DNA of 64,000 nucleotides. It comes from Nocardia sp. BMG51109 (lineage in GTDB: Bacteria; Actinomycetota; Actinomycetes; Mycobacteriales; Mycobacteriaceae). The first letter of the stretch is position 1. Each line of letters starts with the position of its first letter. Below the pieces are notes generated by a model. That model ran no database searches. It was not told the origin of the DNA and saw nothing but the letters and a program-made list of their open reading frames with translations. The DNA lies in assembly GCF_000526215.1 (NCBI RefSeq), contig NZ_JAFQ01000004.1, positions 620,001-684,000 of the forward strand. The letters are read 5' to 3'. Made by a program: the position numbers and the translations under genes. Shown here piece by piece: positions 7,441 through 15,855 of the stretch.

Positions 7441-8739
7441 TCAGCCGAGCAGGCGCCAGTCCTCGAGACCGTCGTAGAGCGGGAAGTCCTGGGCCAGCTT
7501 GGATACCCGGCCGCGCAGGGCGTCCAGGTCGGCGCCGCCCTTCAGGGCGGTGGCGATGATGTCGGCGACCTCGGTGAACTCGGTCTCGCCGAAACCGCGG
7601 GTGGCCAGGGCGGCGGTGCCGATGCGCAGGCCGGAGGTCACCATCGGCGGGCGCGGATCGAACGGAACGGCGTTGCGGTTCACCGTGATTCCGATCTCGT
7701 GCAGCAGATCCTCGCCCTGCTTGCCGTCCAGCACCGAATCGCGCAGGTCGACCAGCACCAGGTGCACGTCGGTGCCGCCGGTGAGCACGGTGACGCCCCG
7801 CTCGGAGACGTCGGCGGCGGTCAGCCGCTCGGCGAGCAGCTTGGCACCGGTGAGCGTGCGCGCCTGGCGATCGGCGAACTCCGCGCCGCCGGCGATCTTG
7901 AACGCCACGGCCTTGGCGGCGATCGCGTGCATCAGCGGACCGCCCTGCTGGCCCGGGAACACCGCGCTGTTCAGCTTCTTGGCGTAGTCCTGCTTGGCCA
8001 GGATCACCCCCGACCGCGGACCGCCCAGCGTCTTGTGCACGGTGGAGGACACCACATCGGCATGCGGCACCGGCGACGGATGCAGTCCGGCGGCGACCAG
8101 GCCGGCGAAGTGCGCCATATCGACCCACAGGTAGGCGTCCACCTCGTCGGCGATCTCCCGGAACGCCGCGAAGTCCAGGTGCCGCGGATAGGCCGACCAG
8201 CCTGCCACGATCACCCGCGGCCGCACCTCGCGCGCCTGCTTGCGCACCTCGTCCATGTCGATGCGGTGATCGTCCTTGCTCACCCCGTAGGCGTGCACCT
8301 CGTAGAGCTTGCCGGAGAAGTTCAGCCGCATGCCGTGGGTGAGGTGGCCGCCGTGCGCCAGGTCCAGGCCCAGCAGCCGCTCCCCCGGATTCATCAGCGA
8401 CATCAGCACGGCGGCGTTGGCCTGCGCACCCGAATGCGGCTGCACATTGGCGAATTCGGCGCCGAACAGCTCCTTGACCCGCTCCCGCGCCAGGTTCTCC
8501 ACGACGTCGACGTGCTCGCAGCCGCCGTAGTAGCGGCGCCCCGGATAGCCCTCGGCGTACTTGTTGGTGAGCACACTGCCCTGGGCCTGCAGCACCGCGC
8601 GCGGAACGAAGTTCTCCGAGGCGATCATCTCGAGGGTGTCGCGCTCGCGGGCGAGTTCACCGGCCATCGCGGTGGCCAGTTCCGGGTCGAGTTCGGCGAG
8701 AGACTGGGAATTGACGGAGGCGGCGGTCGTCTGGGTCAC
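7441..8739 (-). CDS. glyA: serine hydroxymethyltransferase
   Basis: Predicted 432-residue cytosolic PLP enzyme converting serine and tetrahydrofolate to glycine and methylene-tetrahydrofolate. Full family length. Visible motifs include [29 protein letters not shown], the PLP-lysine segment [13 protein letters not shown] near residue 236, and [14 protein letters not shown]. It lies at the position expected from the mycobacterial desA2/glyA/coaA neighbourhood. The GTG start at 8739 lies 6 nt after a TAGACT box and has no ribosome binding site, so it is probably leaderless. Confidence 0.97.
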   Translation of the reverse strand: MTQTTAASVNSQSLAELDPELATAMAGELARERDTLEMIASENFVPRAVLQAQGSVLTNKYAEGYPGRRYYGGCEHVDVVENLARERVKELFGAEFANVQPHSGAQANAAVLMSLMNPGERLLGLDLAHGGHLTHGMRLNFSGKLYEVHAYGVSKDDHRIDMDEVRKQAREVRPRVIVAGWSAYPRHLDFAAFREIADEVDAYLWVDMAHFAGLVAAGLHPSPVPHADVVSSTVHKTLGGPRSGVILAKQDYAKKLNSAVFPGQQGGPLMHAIAAKAVAFKIAGGAEFADRQARTLTGAKLLAERLTAADVSERGVTVLTGGTDVHLVLVDLRDSVLDGKQGEDLLHEIGITVNRNAVPFDPRPPMVTSGLRIGTAALATRGFGETEFTEVADIIATALKGGADLDALRGRVSKLAQDFPLYDGLEDWRLLG

Positions 8740-8745
8740 CAGGCC

Positions 8746-8751
8746 AGTCTA
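8746..8751 (-). promoter_or_regulatory. -10 box TAGACT, leaderless (glyA)
   Basis: On the minus strand TAGACT is followed by 6 nt and the GTG start of glyA at 8739. Confidence 0.45.
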
Positions 8752-8962
8752 GGTGGCGGGCTCGGCGCGCTCGAACGGTACTCCCCCGGTCCGGGTGCCG
8801 GCACGGCTCCTACCTGCGGTTCTGTACCGTCCGAGATTTTCCGCACGGCGTCCGGTCGCACGGCCCGAATCGGCTCGCGAGCGGCGGCTCCGGCGTAGCA
8901 TGAGCGACATTGCATACGTCTCATGGATCGTATTGCGCCAGTTCATTTTTCGAGGTGCCGCC

Positions 8963-9058
8963 ATGACCGAGACCGTCTCACCGAACCTGTTCCAGCAGTT
9001 GCTGCTGTTCCTCGCCGTCCTCTTGTGCGGCGTCGTGGGCTGCCCGGTCCCGGTCTAG
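8963..9058 (+). CDS. candidate 31-aa hydrophobic peptide
   Basis: A 31-codon ORF, MTETVSPNLFQQ followed by LLLFLAVLLCGVVGCP and PVPV, preceded by GAGGT 6 nt before the ATG. One membrane segment is predicted, with a Cys in it. An in-frame ATG at 8900 would give 52 residues. It stands alone on the plus strand between two leftward genes. It could be a small membrane protein; I do not recognise the family. Confidence 0.35.
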   Translation: MTETVSPNLFQQLLLFLAVLLCGVVGCPVPV

Positions 9059-9067
9059 CCGCGGCTC

Positions 9068-10267
9068 CTACGGCTGACGGCGCACGGCGCCGGGCGTCAG
9101 CGGCTCGTCGAGCAGCCGCCGGAACCGCTCGGCCCGGTCGTCGGCGTCGGCGGCCCGGTCCAGCCAGCCGCCGAGCAGTCGGTAGCCCTCGACATACGTG
9201 CTGATGTAGGCGCGCCACAGCGGCGAGGACAGGAAGCGCAGCGACTGCCGCGCCCGCTCCGGTGTGGTCAGGCCCCACTGCCGCAGGAACTCCGCGACCT
9301 CGTCGGCGTCGCGGCCCCGATCGTGCAGCAGCAGCGCCGCGTCCTGGCGCACGCCGAGCAGTTTCGCCGAGGCCGTCGACAACCGTTCGGCGCGTTCGCC
9401 GTCGAAACGCAGGCCGAGGTCGGCGTAGATCTCCTGCGCCCATGTCCCCCACCCCGGGCCGACGATCGACTTCAGCGCCAGATCCGCCAGCCCCTCCGCC
9501 ATCAGGCACTGCGGCGTATTCACCAGGAACAGCGTCTGCTCGTCCTGTCCGGCCGCGACCAGGCCCGCCTCCTTGCGGCAGTGCTCGGTGTGATGGCCGG
9601 GATACGCCTCGTGCGCGATCAGCGACGGCAGCTGCGCCATATGCTGTTTCAGGTCGGAGTTGATCGCCACCCGGGAGCGGTAGTTGCCCAGGTAGTAGTT
9701 GAACCCCGACCAGGGCTTGTCGCCGACGACCTCGTATTCCACCGACTCGTGCTCGGGCAGCGGATAGCGCGCCCGCACCAGCTCGCGCAGCGCCCCGGAG
9801 AACGCGTGCACGCATTCCCGCAACCGCTCCGGGGGAATCTCGTCGGCCCGGCGATGCGCGGTGACCCGGTCGAACAGCGGCTCGTCACCGGGCAGCACCT
9901 CATCCATCTGCCGGTGCGCCTCGCGGTAGTCCTCGACCTCGCCGGGCGCGATCTCGACGTCGAAATACGCGTGCACCTCGTCGATGAACGAGATCCGCTC
10001 GCCGGCGAACTTGCGGCCGGAGCATTCCAGCGCGCGCAGATGCACGTCCAGGAACTCGGCCCGGTCGGCGGGCAGTCCCGCCTCGGGCAGTTCCTTACGC
10101 AATGCCGCTGCCCGGGTGGCCAATGCGCGCGGCTGCGGCGCCGGGCCGTTGTCCACCTCGCGCCGCAGCGCCGGATCACCGGTATAGGCGTCGACGAAGC
10201 CGGATTCGAGCCGGTCGAATGCCAGCCCCAGCCACAGATATTCGGTCACGAGCGGATGCGCCTGCAT
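9068..10267 (-). CDS. DUF885 family protein (putative metallopeptidase)
   Basis: Predicted 399 residues with the DUF885 signature HEAYPGHHTEHC near residue 219, an HExxxGHH motif like that of zinc peptidases of the gluzincin/M32-like type, and a later LADLALKSIVGPG stretch. Peptidase activity is inferred from the motif. The frame continues upstream through an Ala/Gly/Val repeat encoded by a 48-bp tandem DNA repeat, which I regard as non-coding. The ATG at 10267 (or GTG at 10273) opens with MQAHPLVTEYLW, the usual family start. No signal peptide is seen. Confidence 0.82.
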   Translation of the reverse strand: MQAHPLVTEYLWLGLAFDRLESGFVDAYTGDPALRREVDNGPAPQPRALATRAAALRKELPEAGLPADRAEFLDVHLRALECSGRKFAGERISFIDEVHAYFDVEIAPGEVEDYREAHRQMDEVLPGDEPLFDRVTAHRRADEIPPERLRECVHAFSGALRELVRARYPLPEHESVEYEVVGDKPWSGFNYYLGNYRSRVAINSDLKQHMAQLPSLIAHEAYPGHHTEHCRKEAGLVAAGQDEQTLFLVNTPQCLMAEGLADLALKSIVGPGWGTWAQEIYADLGLRFDGERAERLSTASAKLLGVRQDAALLLHDRGRDADEVAEFLRQWGLTTPERARQSLRFLSSPLWRAYISTYVEGYRLLGGWLDRAADADDRAERFRRLLDEPLTPGAVRRQP

Positions 10268-10276
10268 GCGCACGGA

Positions 10277-10412
10277 GTTTACCCACCCCGCGACTCCGCA
10301 AGCTCCGCCGCTCACCGCCCCCGTGTTTACCCACCCCGCAGCTCCGCAAGCTCCGCCGCTCACCGCCCCCGTGTTTACCCACCCCGCAACTCCGCAAGCT
10401 CCGCCGCTCACG
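10277..10412. repeat. 48-bp tandem repeat, nearly three copies
   Basis: Units begin with GTTTACCCACCCCGC at 10277, 10325 and 10373. They differ only at a few bases until the third copy fades after about 40 bp. The repeat lies immediately upstream of the DUF885 start, so it probably overlaps its promoter region or 5' untranslated region. Confidence 0.9.
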
Positions 10413-10508
10413 GCCGCCCGGGCCCGGGAGAGATACACCACCAGGGGTTACCGGCGGGTAGTAACACCCCGCCTGCGGCCCACCCTTCCGCCAGAGGACA
10501 ATTCGCCT

Positions 10509-10604
10509 ATGCGAGGACAGTGGACCGGTTCTCACCGAGCCGGGCACGGCACGGGCGAGAACTCATCCGGGGCATCGTGTTTATCGATTCGAGGGCGTGG
10601 GTAA
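10509..10604 (+). CDS. candidate 31-aa leader ORF before coaA
   Basis: An ATG at 10509, 6 nt after GACAAT, opens 31 codons (MRGQWTGSHRAGHG...SIRGRG) that end in TAA at 10602-10604, directly abutting the coaA GTG at 10605. No similarity is recognised. It may simply be chance, but the exact abutment suggests translational coupling. Confidence 0.3.
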   Translation: MRGQWTGSHRAGHGTGENSSGASCLSIRGRG

Positions 10605-11537
10605 GTGGCGCGGATGAGCGAGCCGAGTCCGTATGTGGAATTCGACCGGAAGCAGTGGCGCACGCTGCGGAAATCGACTCCTCTGGTCCTCACCGAGGAG
10701 GAACTGACCGGTCTGCGTGGCCTCGGTGAGCAAATCGACCTCGAGGAAGTGGCCGAGGTCTACCTGCCACTCGCGCGACTGATCCACCTGCAGGTGGCGG
10801 CGCGCCAGCGGCTGTTCGCCGCCACCGCCACCTTTCTCGGCGAGACCCACCCCGACAGTCAGGTGCCGTTCGTGATCGGCATCGCCGGCAGCGTCGCCGT
10901 CGGCAAGTCCACCACCGCCCGCGTGCTGCAGGCGCTGCTGGCCCGCTGGGAACACCACCCCCGGGTGGACCTGGTCACCACCGACGGATTCCTGTATCCC
11001 ACCGCCGAACTCACCCGGCGCGGCATCATGCATCGCAAGGGATTCCCGGAGAGCTACGACCGGCGGAAATTGCTGCGCTTCGTCACCGAGGTGAAATCCG
11101 GTGCGGCCGAGGTGTGCGCGCCGATGTATTCGCACATTCTCTACGACATCGTGCCCGACGAGTTCCACTGCGTGCGTCAGCCCGACATTCTCATCATGGA
11201 GGGGCTCAACGTCCTGCAGACCGGGCCGCGGCTGATGGTGTCCGACCTGTTCGATTTCTCCATCTACGTCGACGCGCGCATCGAGGACATCGAAAACTGG
11301 TACGTGAATCGCTTTCTCTCGCTGCGCAAGACGGCGTTCGCGGATCCGAAGTCGCACTTCCACCACTACGCCCGATTCAACGACAAAGAGGCCACGATCG
11401 CGGCGCAGGAGATTTGGAACGCCACCAACCGGCCCAATCTGGTGGAGAACATTCTGCCCACCCGGCCCCGCGCGACGCTGGTGCTGCGCAAGGATTCCGA
11501 CCACAGCATCAACCGAATTCGACTACGTAAGCTGTAA
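10605..11537 (+). CDS. coaA: pantothenate kinase, type I
   Basis: Predicted 310 residues, catalysing ATP-dependent phosphorylation of pantothenate, the first step of coenzyme A synthesis. The P-loop [11 protein letters not shown] lies near residue 95, followed by [33 protein letters not shown], and the C-terminal [19 protein letters not shown]. It is close to mycobacterial CoaA in length and throughout the sequence. I keep the GTG at 10605 because [15 protein letters not shown] aligns with the mycobacterial N-terminus; an ATG at 10614 is the alternative. It is convergent with the cis-prenyl synthase. Confidence 0.96.
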   Translation: MARMSEPSPYVEFDRKQWRTLRKSTPLVLTEEELTGLRGLGEQIDLEEVAEVYLPLARLIHLQVAARQRLFAATATFLGETHPDSQVPFVIGIAGSVAVGKSTTARVLQALLARWEHHPRVDLVTTDGFLYPTAELTRRGIMHRKGFPESYDRRKLLRFVTEVKSGAAEVCAPMYSHILYDIVPDEFHCVRQPDILIMEGLNVLQTGPRLMVSDLFDFSIYVDARIEDIENWYVNRFLSLRKTAFADPKSHFHHYARFNDKEATIAAQEIWNATNRPNLVENILPTRPRATLVLRKDSDHSINRIRLRKL

Positions 11538-11611
11538 CACCCGGGCAGCGGGGATACCGGCGCACCGGAGACGCCGGGCAGACGTCAACGCACCGGAAAC
11601 TCCGGCAGACA

Positions 11612-12391
11612 TCAGGTCCCGTAGCGGCGGTGCCGGGCGGCGTACTCGCGCAACGCGCGCAGGAAGTCCACCCGCCGGAACTCCGGCCAGTACGCCTCGG
11701 TGAACCAGATCTCGGAATACGCGCTCTGCCACAGCAGGAACCCGGACAGCCGCTGCTCGCCGGAGGTGCGGATGACCAGGTCGGGGTCCGGCTGGCCGGA
11801 GGTGTACAGATGCTGGCCGATGGCGTTGACGGTGATCGACTGCACCAGATCCTCGCCGGTCTCCCCGGCCGCCATCTCCTGCCGCACGAGCGAGCGCACC
11901 GCGTCGGCGATCTCCTGCCGGCCGCCGTATCCGATGGCCACGTTGACGTGCACCCCGGTCCGGCCGTGGGTCTCCGCGGCGGACTTCTCCATCCGGCGCG
12001 CGATATCGTCGGGCAGCGCGTCCAGCGAGCCGACTATGCGCACGCTCCAGTCCCGCTCCGGCGCCGACAGCTCCTCCACGACATCCGGTATGACCTCGAA
12101 CAGCGTGTCCAGCTCATCGCGGCCGCGGGTGAGGTTCTCGGTGGACAGCAGGTAGACCGTCACCATCTCGATGCCCTCGGCCTGGCACCAGTCGACCAGC
12201 TCGGCGATCTTCAGCGCACCCACCCGGTGCCCGTGGCTGACGTCGGTGAAACCGTTCTCCCGGGCCCAGCGGCGGTTGCCGTCGCAGACGACCGCGACAT
12301 GCCGCGGATGTTGTTTGCCCGCCAGCTGTTTCGACAGCCGCGCCTCGTAGATGCGATACGGGAGACCACGCGCCCGACTAGCAAGCTTCAC
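11612..12391 (-). CDS. cis-prenyl diphosphate synthase (Z-farnesyl type by context)
   Basis: Predicted 259-residue UppS-fold enzyme condensing isopentenyl diphosphate onto an allylic diphosphate. The catalytic Asp lies in VCDGNRRWARENGF near residue 36. STENLTRGRDE and the C-terminal RTSGEQRLSGFLLWQSAYSE are also present. Its position beside the hemolysin III gene matches the mycobacterial omega,E,Z-farnesyl diphosphate synthase (Rv1086 from memory) rather than the decaprenyl synthase, but the product chain length cannot be read from sequence. The GTG start lies 8 nt after TAGGGT. Confidence 0.9.
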   Translation of the reverse strand: MKLASRARGLPYRIYEARLSKQLAGKQHPRHVAVVCDGNRRWARENGFTDVSHGHRVGALKIAELVDWCQAEGIEMVTVYLLSTENLTRGRDELDTLFEVIPDVVEELSAPERDWSVRIVGSLDALPDDIARRMEKSAAETHGRTGVHVNVAIGYGGRQEIADAVRSLVRQEMAAGETGEDLVQSITVNAIGQHLYTSGQPDPDLVIRTSGEQRLSGFLLWQSAYSEIWFTEAYWPEFRRVDFLRALREYAARHRRYGT

Positions 12392-12399
12392 GGACAGCC

Positions 12400-12405
12400 A
12401 CCCTA
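12400..12405 (-). promoter_or_regulatory. -10 box TAGGGT, leaderless (cis-prenyl synthase)
   Basis: On the minus strand TAGGGT is followed by 8 nt and the GTG at 12391. No ribosome binding site is visible. Confidence 0.4.
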
Positions 12406-12481
12406 CGCCCCCGTCCCGCGCACGAGCACAACCCGATCCGGCGGCGGCACCGGGGCACGGCCGGTACAGTGGCGGAGAGTC

Positions 12482-12501
12482 AACCTACGGAACCGTAGGT
12501 T
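12482..12501 (+). promoter_or_regulatory. 9-bp inverted repeat, probable operator
   Basis: AACCTACGG-AA-CCGTAGGTT is a perfect 9-bp inverted repeat with a 2-bp centre, placed just before the ribosome binding site of the hemolysin III gene. Size and symmetry fit a dimeric (TetR-type) repressor. It would also form a hairpin in the 5' untranslated region. Confidence 0.65.
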
Positions 12502-12517
12502 ACCGAGGAGGTAACGC

Positions 12518-12535
12518 GTGACGGAGACGACGTGA
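12518..12535 (+). CDS. 5-codon mini-ORF overlapping the hemolysin III start
   Basis: A GTG at 12518 has the ideal ribosome binding site (GAGGAGG, 6-nt spacing) but encodes only VTETT before TGA at 12533-12535. That TGA overlaps the next GTG at 12532 as GTGA. A 14-bp direct duplication (GTGACGGAGACGAC) created the arrangement, so initiation at the strong site must be followed by re-initiation. Confidence 0.5.
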   Translation: MTETT

Positions 12536-13233
12536 CGGAGACGACGGGGCCGGCGAACGCGGTGCTCGGGGCCCTCGACGAACTGCGGAATGCGCCGCTC
12601 AAGCCCCGGATGCGGGGCTGGATCCACACCTACGCCGTCGCCGTCGCGGCGGTGGCGGTGATCACGCTGGTCGCGGTGTCGGCCACCGTCTCGGCCGCGG
12701 CGGCGTGGTCGACGCTGGTCTACGGGCTCACGGTGTGCGGTGTCTTCGGGGTCAGCGCGGTCTACCACCGGGTGACGTGGCGCACGGAACGCACGCGCGT
12801 CCACATGAAGCGGGCCGACCACTCGATGATCTTCCTGTTCATCGCCGGCAGCTACACGCCGTTCGCGTTGCTCGGGCTGCCGACCCGGACGGGGATCACG
12901 CTGCTGAGCGTGGTGTGGGCGGGCGCGCTGGCCGGTGTCGCGATGAAACTGCTGTGGCCGACCGGGCCGCGCTGGGTCGGGGTGCCGCTGTATCTGCTGC
13001 TGGGCTGGGCGGTGGTGCCGGTGGCGGCGACGCTCACGCACAACGTGGGGGTCGCGCCGATGGTGCTGCTGCTGGCCGGCGGGCTGGCCTACAGCGGGGG
13101 CGCGGTCCTGTACGCGACCAAGTGGCCCGATCCCTGGCCGCAGACGTTCGGGCATCACGAATTCTTCCATGCCGCAACGGTTCTCGCGGCCCTGTGCCAC
13201 TACATCGCGATCTGGCTGGTCGTCCTGGGATGA
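12532..13233 (+). CDS. trhA: hemolysin III / TrhA (PAQR) family membrane protein
   Basis: Predicted 233-residue protein with seven membrane helices. Conserved family residues appear as SAVYHRVTW, HSMIFLFIAGSYTPF and the final HHEFFHAATVLAALCHY, whose His residues form the metal site in this superfamily. Bacterial members act in membrane-lipid and energy homeostasis; true haemolysis is doubtful. It is adjacent to the cis-prenyl synthase as in mycobacteria. The start is the second GTG of a duplicated start region, without its own well-spaced ribosome binding site. A palindrome lies upstream. Confidence 0.9.
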   Translation: MTETTGPANAVLGALDELRNAPLKPRMRGWIHTYAVAVAAVAVITLVAVSATVSAAAAWSTLVYGLTVCGVFGVSAVYHRVTWRTERTRVHMKRADHSMIFLFIAGSYTPFALLGLPTRTGITLLSVVWAGALAGVAMKLLWPTGPRWVGVPLYLLLGWAVVPVAATLTHNVGVAPMVLLLAGGLAYSGGAVLYATKWPDPWPQTFGHHEFFHAATVLAALCHYIAIWLVVLG

Positions 13234-13355
13234 CCGGCCGCGGGTGACGCGGCCGACAAGATCGGCCGGAACGCGGCACCGGACACCGGCCGCGTCCTAT
13301 GCTGCTCGTTCGTGCTCCCCGAACCGATCCGCCCGCGCACCGCCGCCGCACCGCC

Positions 13356-14945
13356 ATGACGACCCGGCTGATTCTGTGGGCGCTGCGGGCGCGCTGGGGC
13401 CTGTCGCTCGTCGTGATCGTCTGCCACCTCGGCGGTCTCGGCGTCATCCTCGTCGAGCTGTGGCTGAGCGGATTCCTGAGCCGGCTCGGCCCGAACTGGA
13501 TGACCGCCCTGGCGCAGGCATCGATCTATCCGGCTGTCGGGTCGGTGCTCGGCATCGTGCTCGCGGTGCGCGACCGGACGCACTACTTCGGCTGGCTGGA
13601 TCAGGGGCGGCGGCCCAGCCCGGCGGAGGCGCGGCGGCTGCTGAACCTCCCGGTCGGGATCACGGTGCGGGCACTGGTGATCTGGCTCCCCGGCGTGATC
13701 CTGGTGACGGCGATCTTCGCCCAGGTGGTGCCGTCGCGGGCGATCGCGGTGATCGGCGCGATGTTCATGCTGGGCGGATTCGAATCGGCCGGATTCACCT
13801 TCCTGGTGGTCGACCGCCTGATCCGGCCGACCATTCCGGTCGTCGCCGCGGTGCTCGGCGGAACCATGCACTGGAGTTCCACGGTGCTCAACCGGGTCAT
13901 CGTGTCGTGGGCCGTGGCCAGTGCCATGCCGCTGCTGATGCTGATCACCGTGCTCGCCGATCCGGTCGCCACCGCGGACGACCGCATTCGCACCGCCGTG
14001 TACATGTCCATCGTCGGGCTCGGGGTGGGCGCGCTGACCACGGCCACGCTCGCGCGGGCCGTCGCGGCGCCGATGCGGACGCTGCGCCGGGCGCTGGATC
14101 GCATCTCCCGCGGCGACCTGGACGTCCGGGTGCCGGTGGGCAGCGCCAGTGAGATCGGACGGCTGGAACATTCGGTGAACGAGCTGGCCACCAACCTGTC
14201 CGAGCGCGATCGCATGCGGGCGGTGTTCGGCCGCCACGTCGGCACCCAGGTCGCCGACCGCGCGCTCGCCGGCGGGCTCGACCTGACCGGCGACATCCGG
14301 CCGGTGACCGCGCTGTTCGTGGACGTCGTCGGCTCGGTGGAACTGTCCACCGGGCTGGAACCGAGCGAGTTCGTCGCCCAGCTGAACCGGCTGCTGTCGA
14401 TCGTGGTGTCCGCGACCGAGGACAACGGCGGGCTGGTCAACAAGTTCGAGGGCGATGCGGCGCTGTGCATCTTCGGTGCCCCGATCGCGTTGCGCGACAA
14501 CGCCACTCCGGCCCTGCGCACCGCCCGGCGGATCCGTGACGAGGTGATCGCGGCCGCTGAGCTGGATATCGGCATCGGCGTCGCGCGGGGCATGGTCTTC
14601 GCCGGCGACGTCGGCACCGACACCCGGCTGGAGTTCACCGTGATCGGTGACGCGGTCAACGAGGCATCCCGGCTGACCACCGAGGCCAAGCACGTCGCCC
14701 GGCGAATCCTGGTGAGCCAGGCCGTGATCGACGCCGCCACCGAGGACGAGCGCGACGGATGGACGCATCACGAGACGATCCGGCTGCGCGGCCGCCAAGA
14801 GCCCACCTCGTGCTGGACGGACACGCCGTCCGTCTCGGGCGCACAGCCGTCTACCCCGGGCGACGGTGCGGCAGCATCGGATTCGGCCGGCCTCGGCGAA
14901 TACGACCGCCACCGTGCGGAATCCGGCGAACCCGATCAGCGGTAG
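13356..14945 (+). CDS. membrane-bound class III adenylate/guanylate cyclase with HAMP domain
   Basis: Predicted 529 residues: about six membrane helices (residues 5-240), a HAMP linker (RAVAAPMRTLRRALDRISRG, near 245) and a catalytic domain. Metal-binding Asp residues are present in ALFVDVVGS and NKFEGDAAL (the NKFxGD Lys favours ATP). FTVIGDAVNEASRLT carries the late Asp and Asn/Arg transition-state residues, so the active site looks complete. It resembles the mycobacterial Rv1318c-Rv1320c/Rv3645 group. An ATG at 13299 is possible but adds a tail with unusual codons. No clear ribosome binding site is seen at either. Confidence 0.88.
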   Translation: MTTRLILWALRARWGLSLVVIVCHLGGLGVILVELWLSGFLSRLGPNWMTALAQASIYPAVGSVLGIVLAVRDRTHYFGWLDQGRRPSPAEARRLLNLPVGITVRALVIWLPGVILVTAIFAQVVPSRAIAVIGAMFMLGGFESAGFTFLVVDRLIRPTIPVVAAVLGGTMHWSSTVLNRVIVSWAVASAMPLLMLITVLADPVATADDRIRTAVYMSIVGLGVGALTTATLARAVAAPMRTLRRALDRISRGDLDVRVPVGSASEIGRLEHSVNELATNLSERDRMRAVFGRHVGTQVADRALAGGLDLTGDIRPVTALFVDVVGSVELSTGLEPSEFVAQLNRLLSIVVSATEDNGGLVNKFEGDAALCIFGAPIALRDNATPALRTARRIRDEVIAAAELDIGIGVARGMVFAGDVGTDTRLEFTVIGDAVNEASRLTTEAKHVARRILVSQAVIDAATEDERDGWTHHETIRLRGRQEPTSCWTDTPSVSGAQPSTPGDGAAASDSAGLGEYDRHRAESGEPDQR

Positions 14946-15034
14946 TCATCGTCGGCACACGGCCCCGCCGTTCCGGCATGCCGATGGCCGGAGCCCGCCG
15001 GCGGCGCCGGCACCCCGCGAACCGGCCCGCCCGC

Positions 15035-15631
15035 TCAGGGCTTCCAGGTGATGCGACCGCCCTGGAAATCCTGCGCCTTGCCGCCCTGGTAGTCGTACTC
15101 GTCGCCGGTCGGATATCCGTAACGGCCCTTCTCGGCGACCTCGGCCGCCCAGGTCTCGCGAATCTTGCCCCATACCGCGTGCGCGCCGGTCTTGGGCGAC
15201 CAATAGACCGTGCCGCCGTTGAACAGGTTGTACCGGCCCTGCCCGTCCCGGCCGGCCTTCTCCTCGTCGGTGACCGGATAGCCGAGGGCGCCGTTCTCCC
15301 AGCCGAGGGCGCCCCACTTGTCCCGGATCTGACCGCCGACGGCGTGCGCGTCGGTGCCCACCGACCAGTAGATCGAGGTGTTGCGCTCGAACGCCTGGAA
15401 CTTGCCCCCGGCGCCCGCATCGGTCTCGGGCGAGACGGGATTGCCGAAGGCGGCGAACCCGCCGGCCCGGTCGTATTCGGCCTCGATCGCGCCGCCGACG
15501 TCGAAGTTGCCGATCTGCCGGGCTTGGGCGGTACCCACGGCGCCGGTCAGCGCCAGCACCGCGGCCGCGGCAGCGACGGCCAGCGCCCCGGACGAACGGA
15601 CGGAACGGTTTCCTCCACGTAGCGGTGTCAC
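15035..15631 (-). CDS. secreted LGFP-repeat protein
   Basis: Predicted 198 residues. A signal peptide of about 37 residues ends VGTAQA before RQIGNF. Three LGFP-type repeats of about 54 residues follow, each with a GxIxxxW helix, an (L/F)GxP turn (AAFGNPVS, GALGYPVT, GRYGYPTG) and a FxxGxIYW-type strand (one ends the protein as GRITWKP). It probably binds the arabinogalactan-mycolate wall. I use the GTG at 15631, which has AGGGAG just upstream; another GTG at 15637 overlaps that site. It is a paralog of the lipoprotein at 2322-2879. Confidence 0.85.
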   Translation of the reverse strand: MTPLRGGNRSVRSSGALAVAAAAAVLALTGAVGTAQARQIGNFDVGGAIEAEYDRAGGFAAFGNPVSPETDAGAGGKFQAFERNTSIYWSVGTDAHAVGGQIRDKWGALGWENGALGYPVTDEEKAGRDGQGRYNLFNGGTVYWSPKTGAHAVWGKIRETWAAEVAEKGRYGYPTGDEYDYQGGKAQDFQGGRITWKP

Positions 15632-15855
15632 AAGCACTCCCTGCGCCGAATCTCTCTGCCTGATATTTGCCACCGGTCCGGACATCCTGCAAGCAGCCGC
15701 CCGGACCGGCAAGCACCGGAGCCCGGACACGCCACCCGTGGTGCGAATCCGTGACCATCGGCGTTCCGGCCGGCCGCAATGGAGTCCGGCCGGAACGGCC
15801 GGAAGGTCAGCGGCGACTCCGGATGCTTATCTGATCGGCGCGAGAGGCACGGCCG

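Noticed and set aside
7390..8898. Plus-strand frame of about 500 codons opposite glyA
   Set aside because: glyA on the minus strand has full-length, motif-complete homology; the plus frame is antisense noise.
10267..10441. N-terminal Gly/Ala/Val repeat domain on the DUF885 protein
   Set aside because: It is the translation of the 48-bp tandem repeat; the family N-terminus begins at the ATG at 10267.
9323..10729. Plus-strand frame opposite DUF885 running into coaA
   Set aside because: It overlaps the coaA start and the 48-bp repeats, and has no motif or ribosome binding site.
13200..14912. Minus-strand frame of 570 codons opposite the cyclase
   Set aside because: The cyclase has a complete catalytic motif set; the antisense frame is rich in Arg, His and Gly without any domain.
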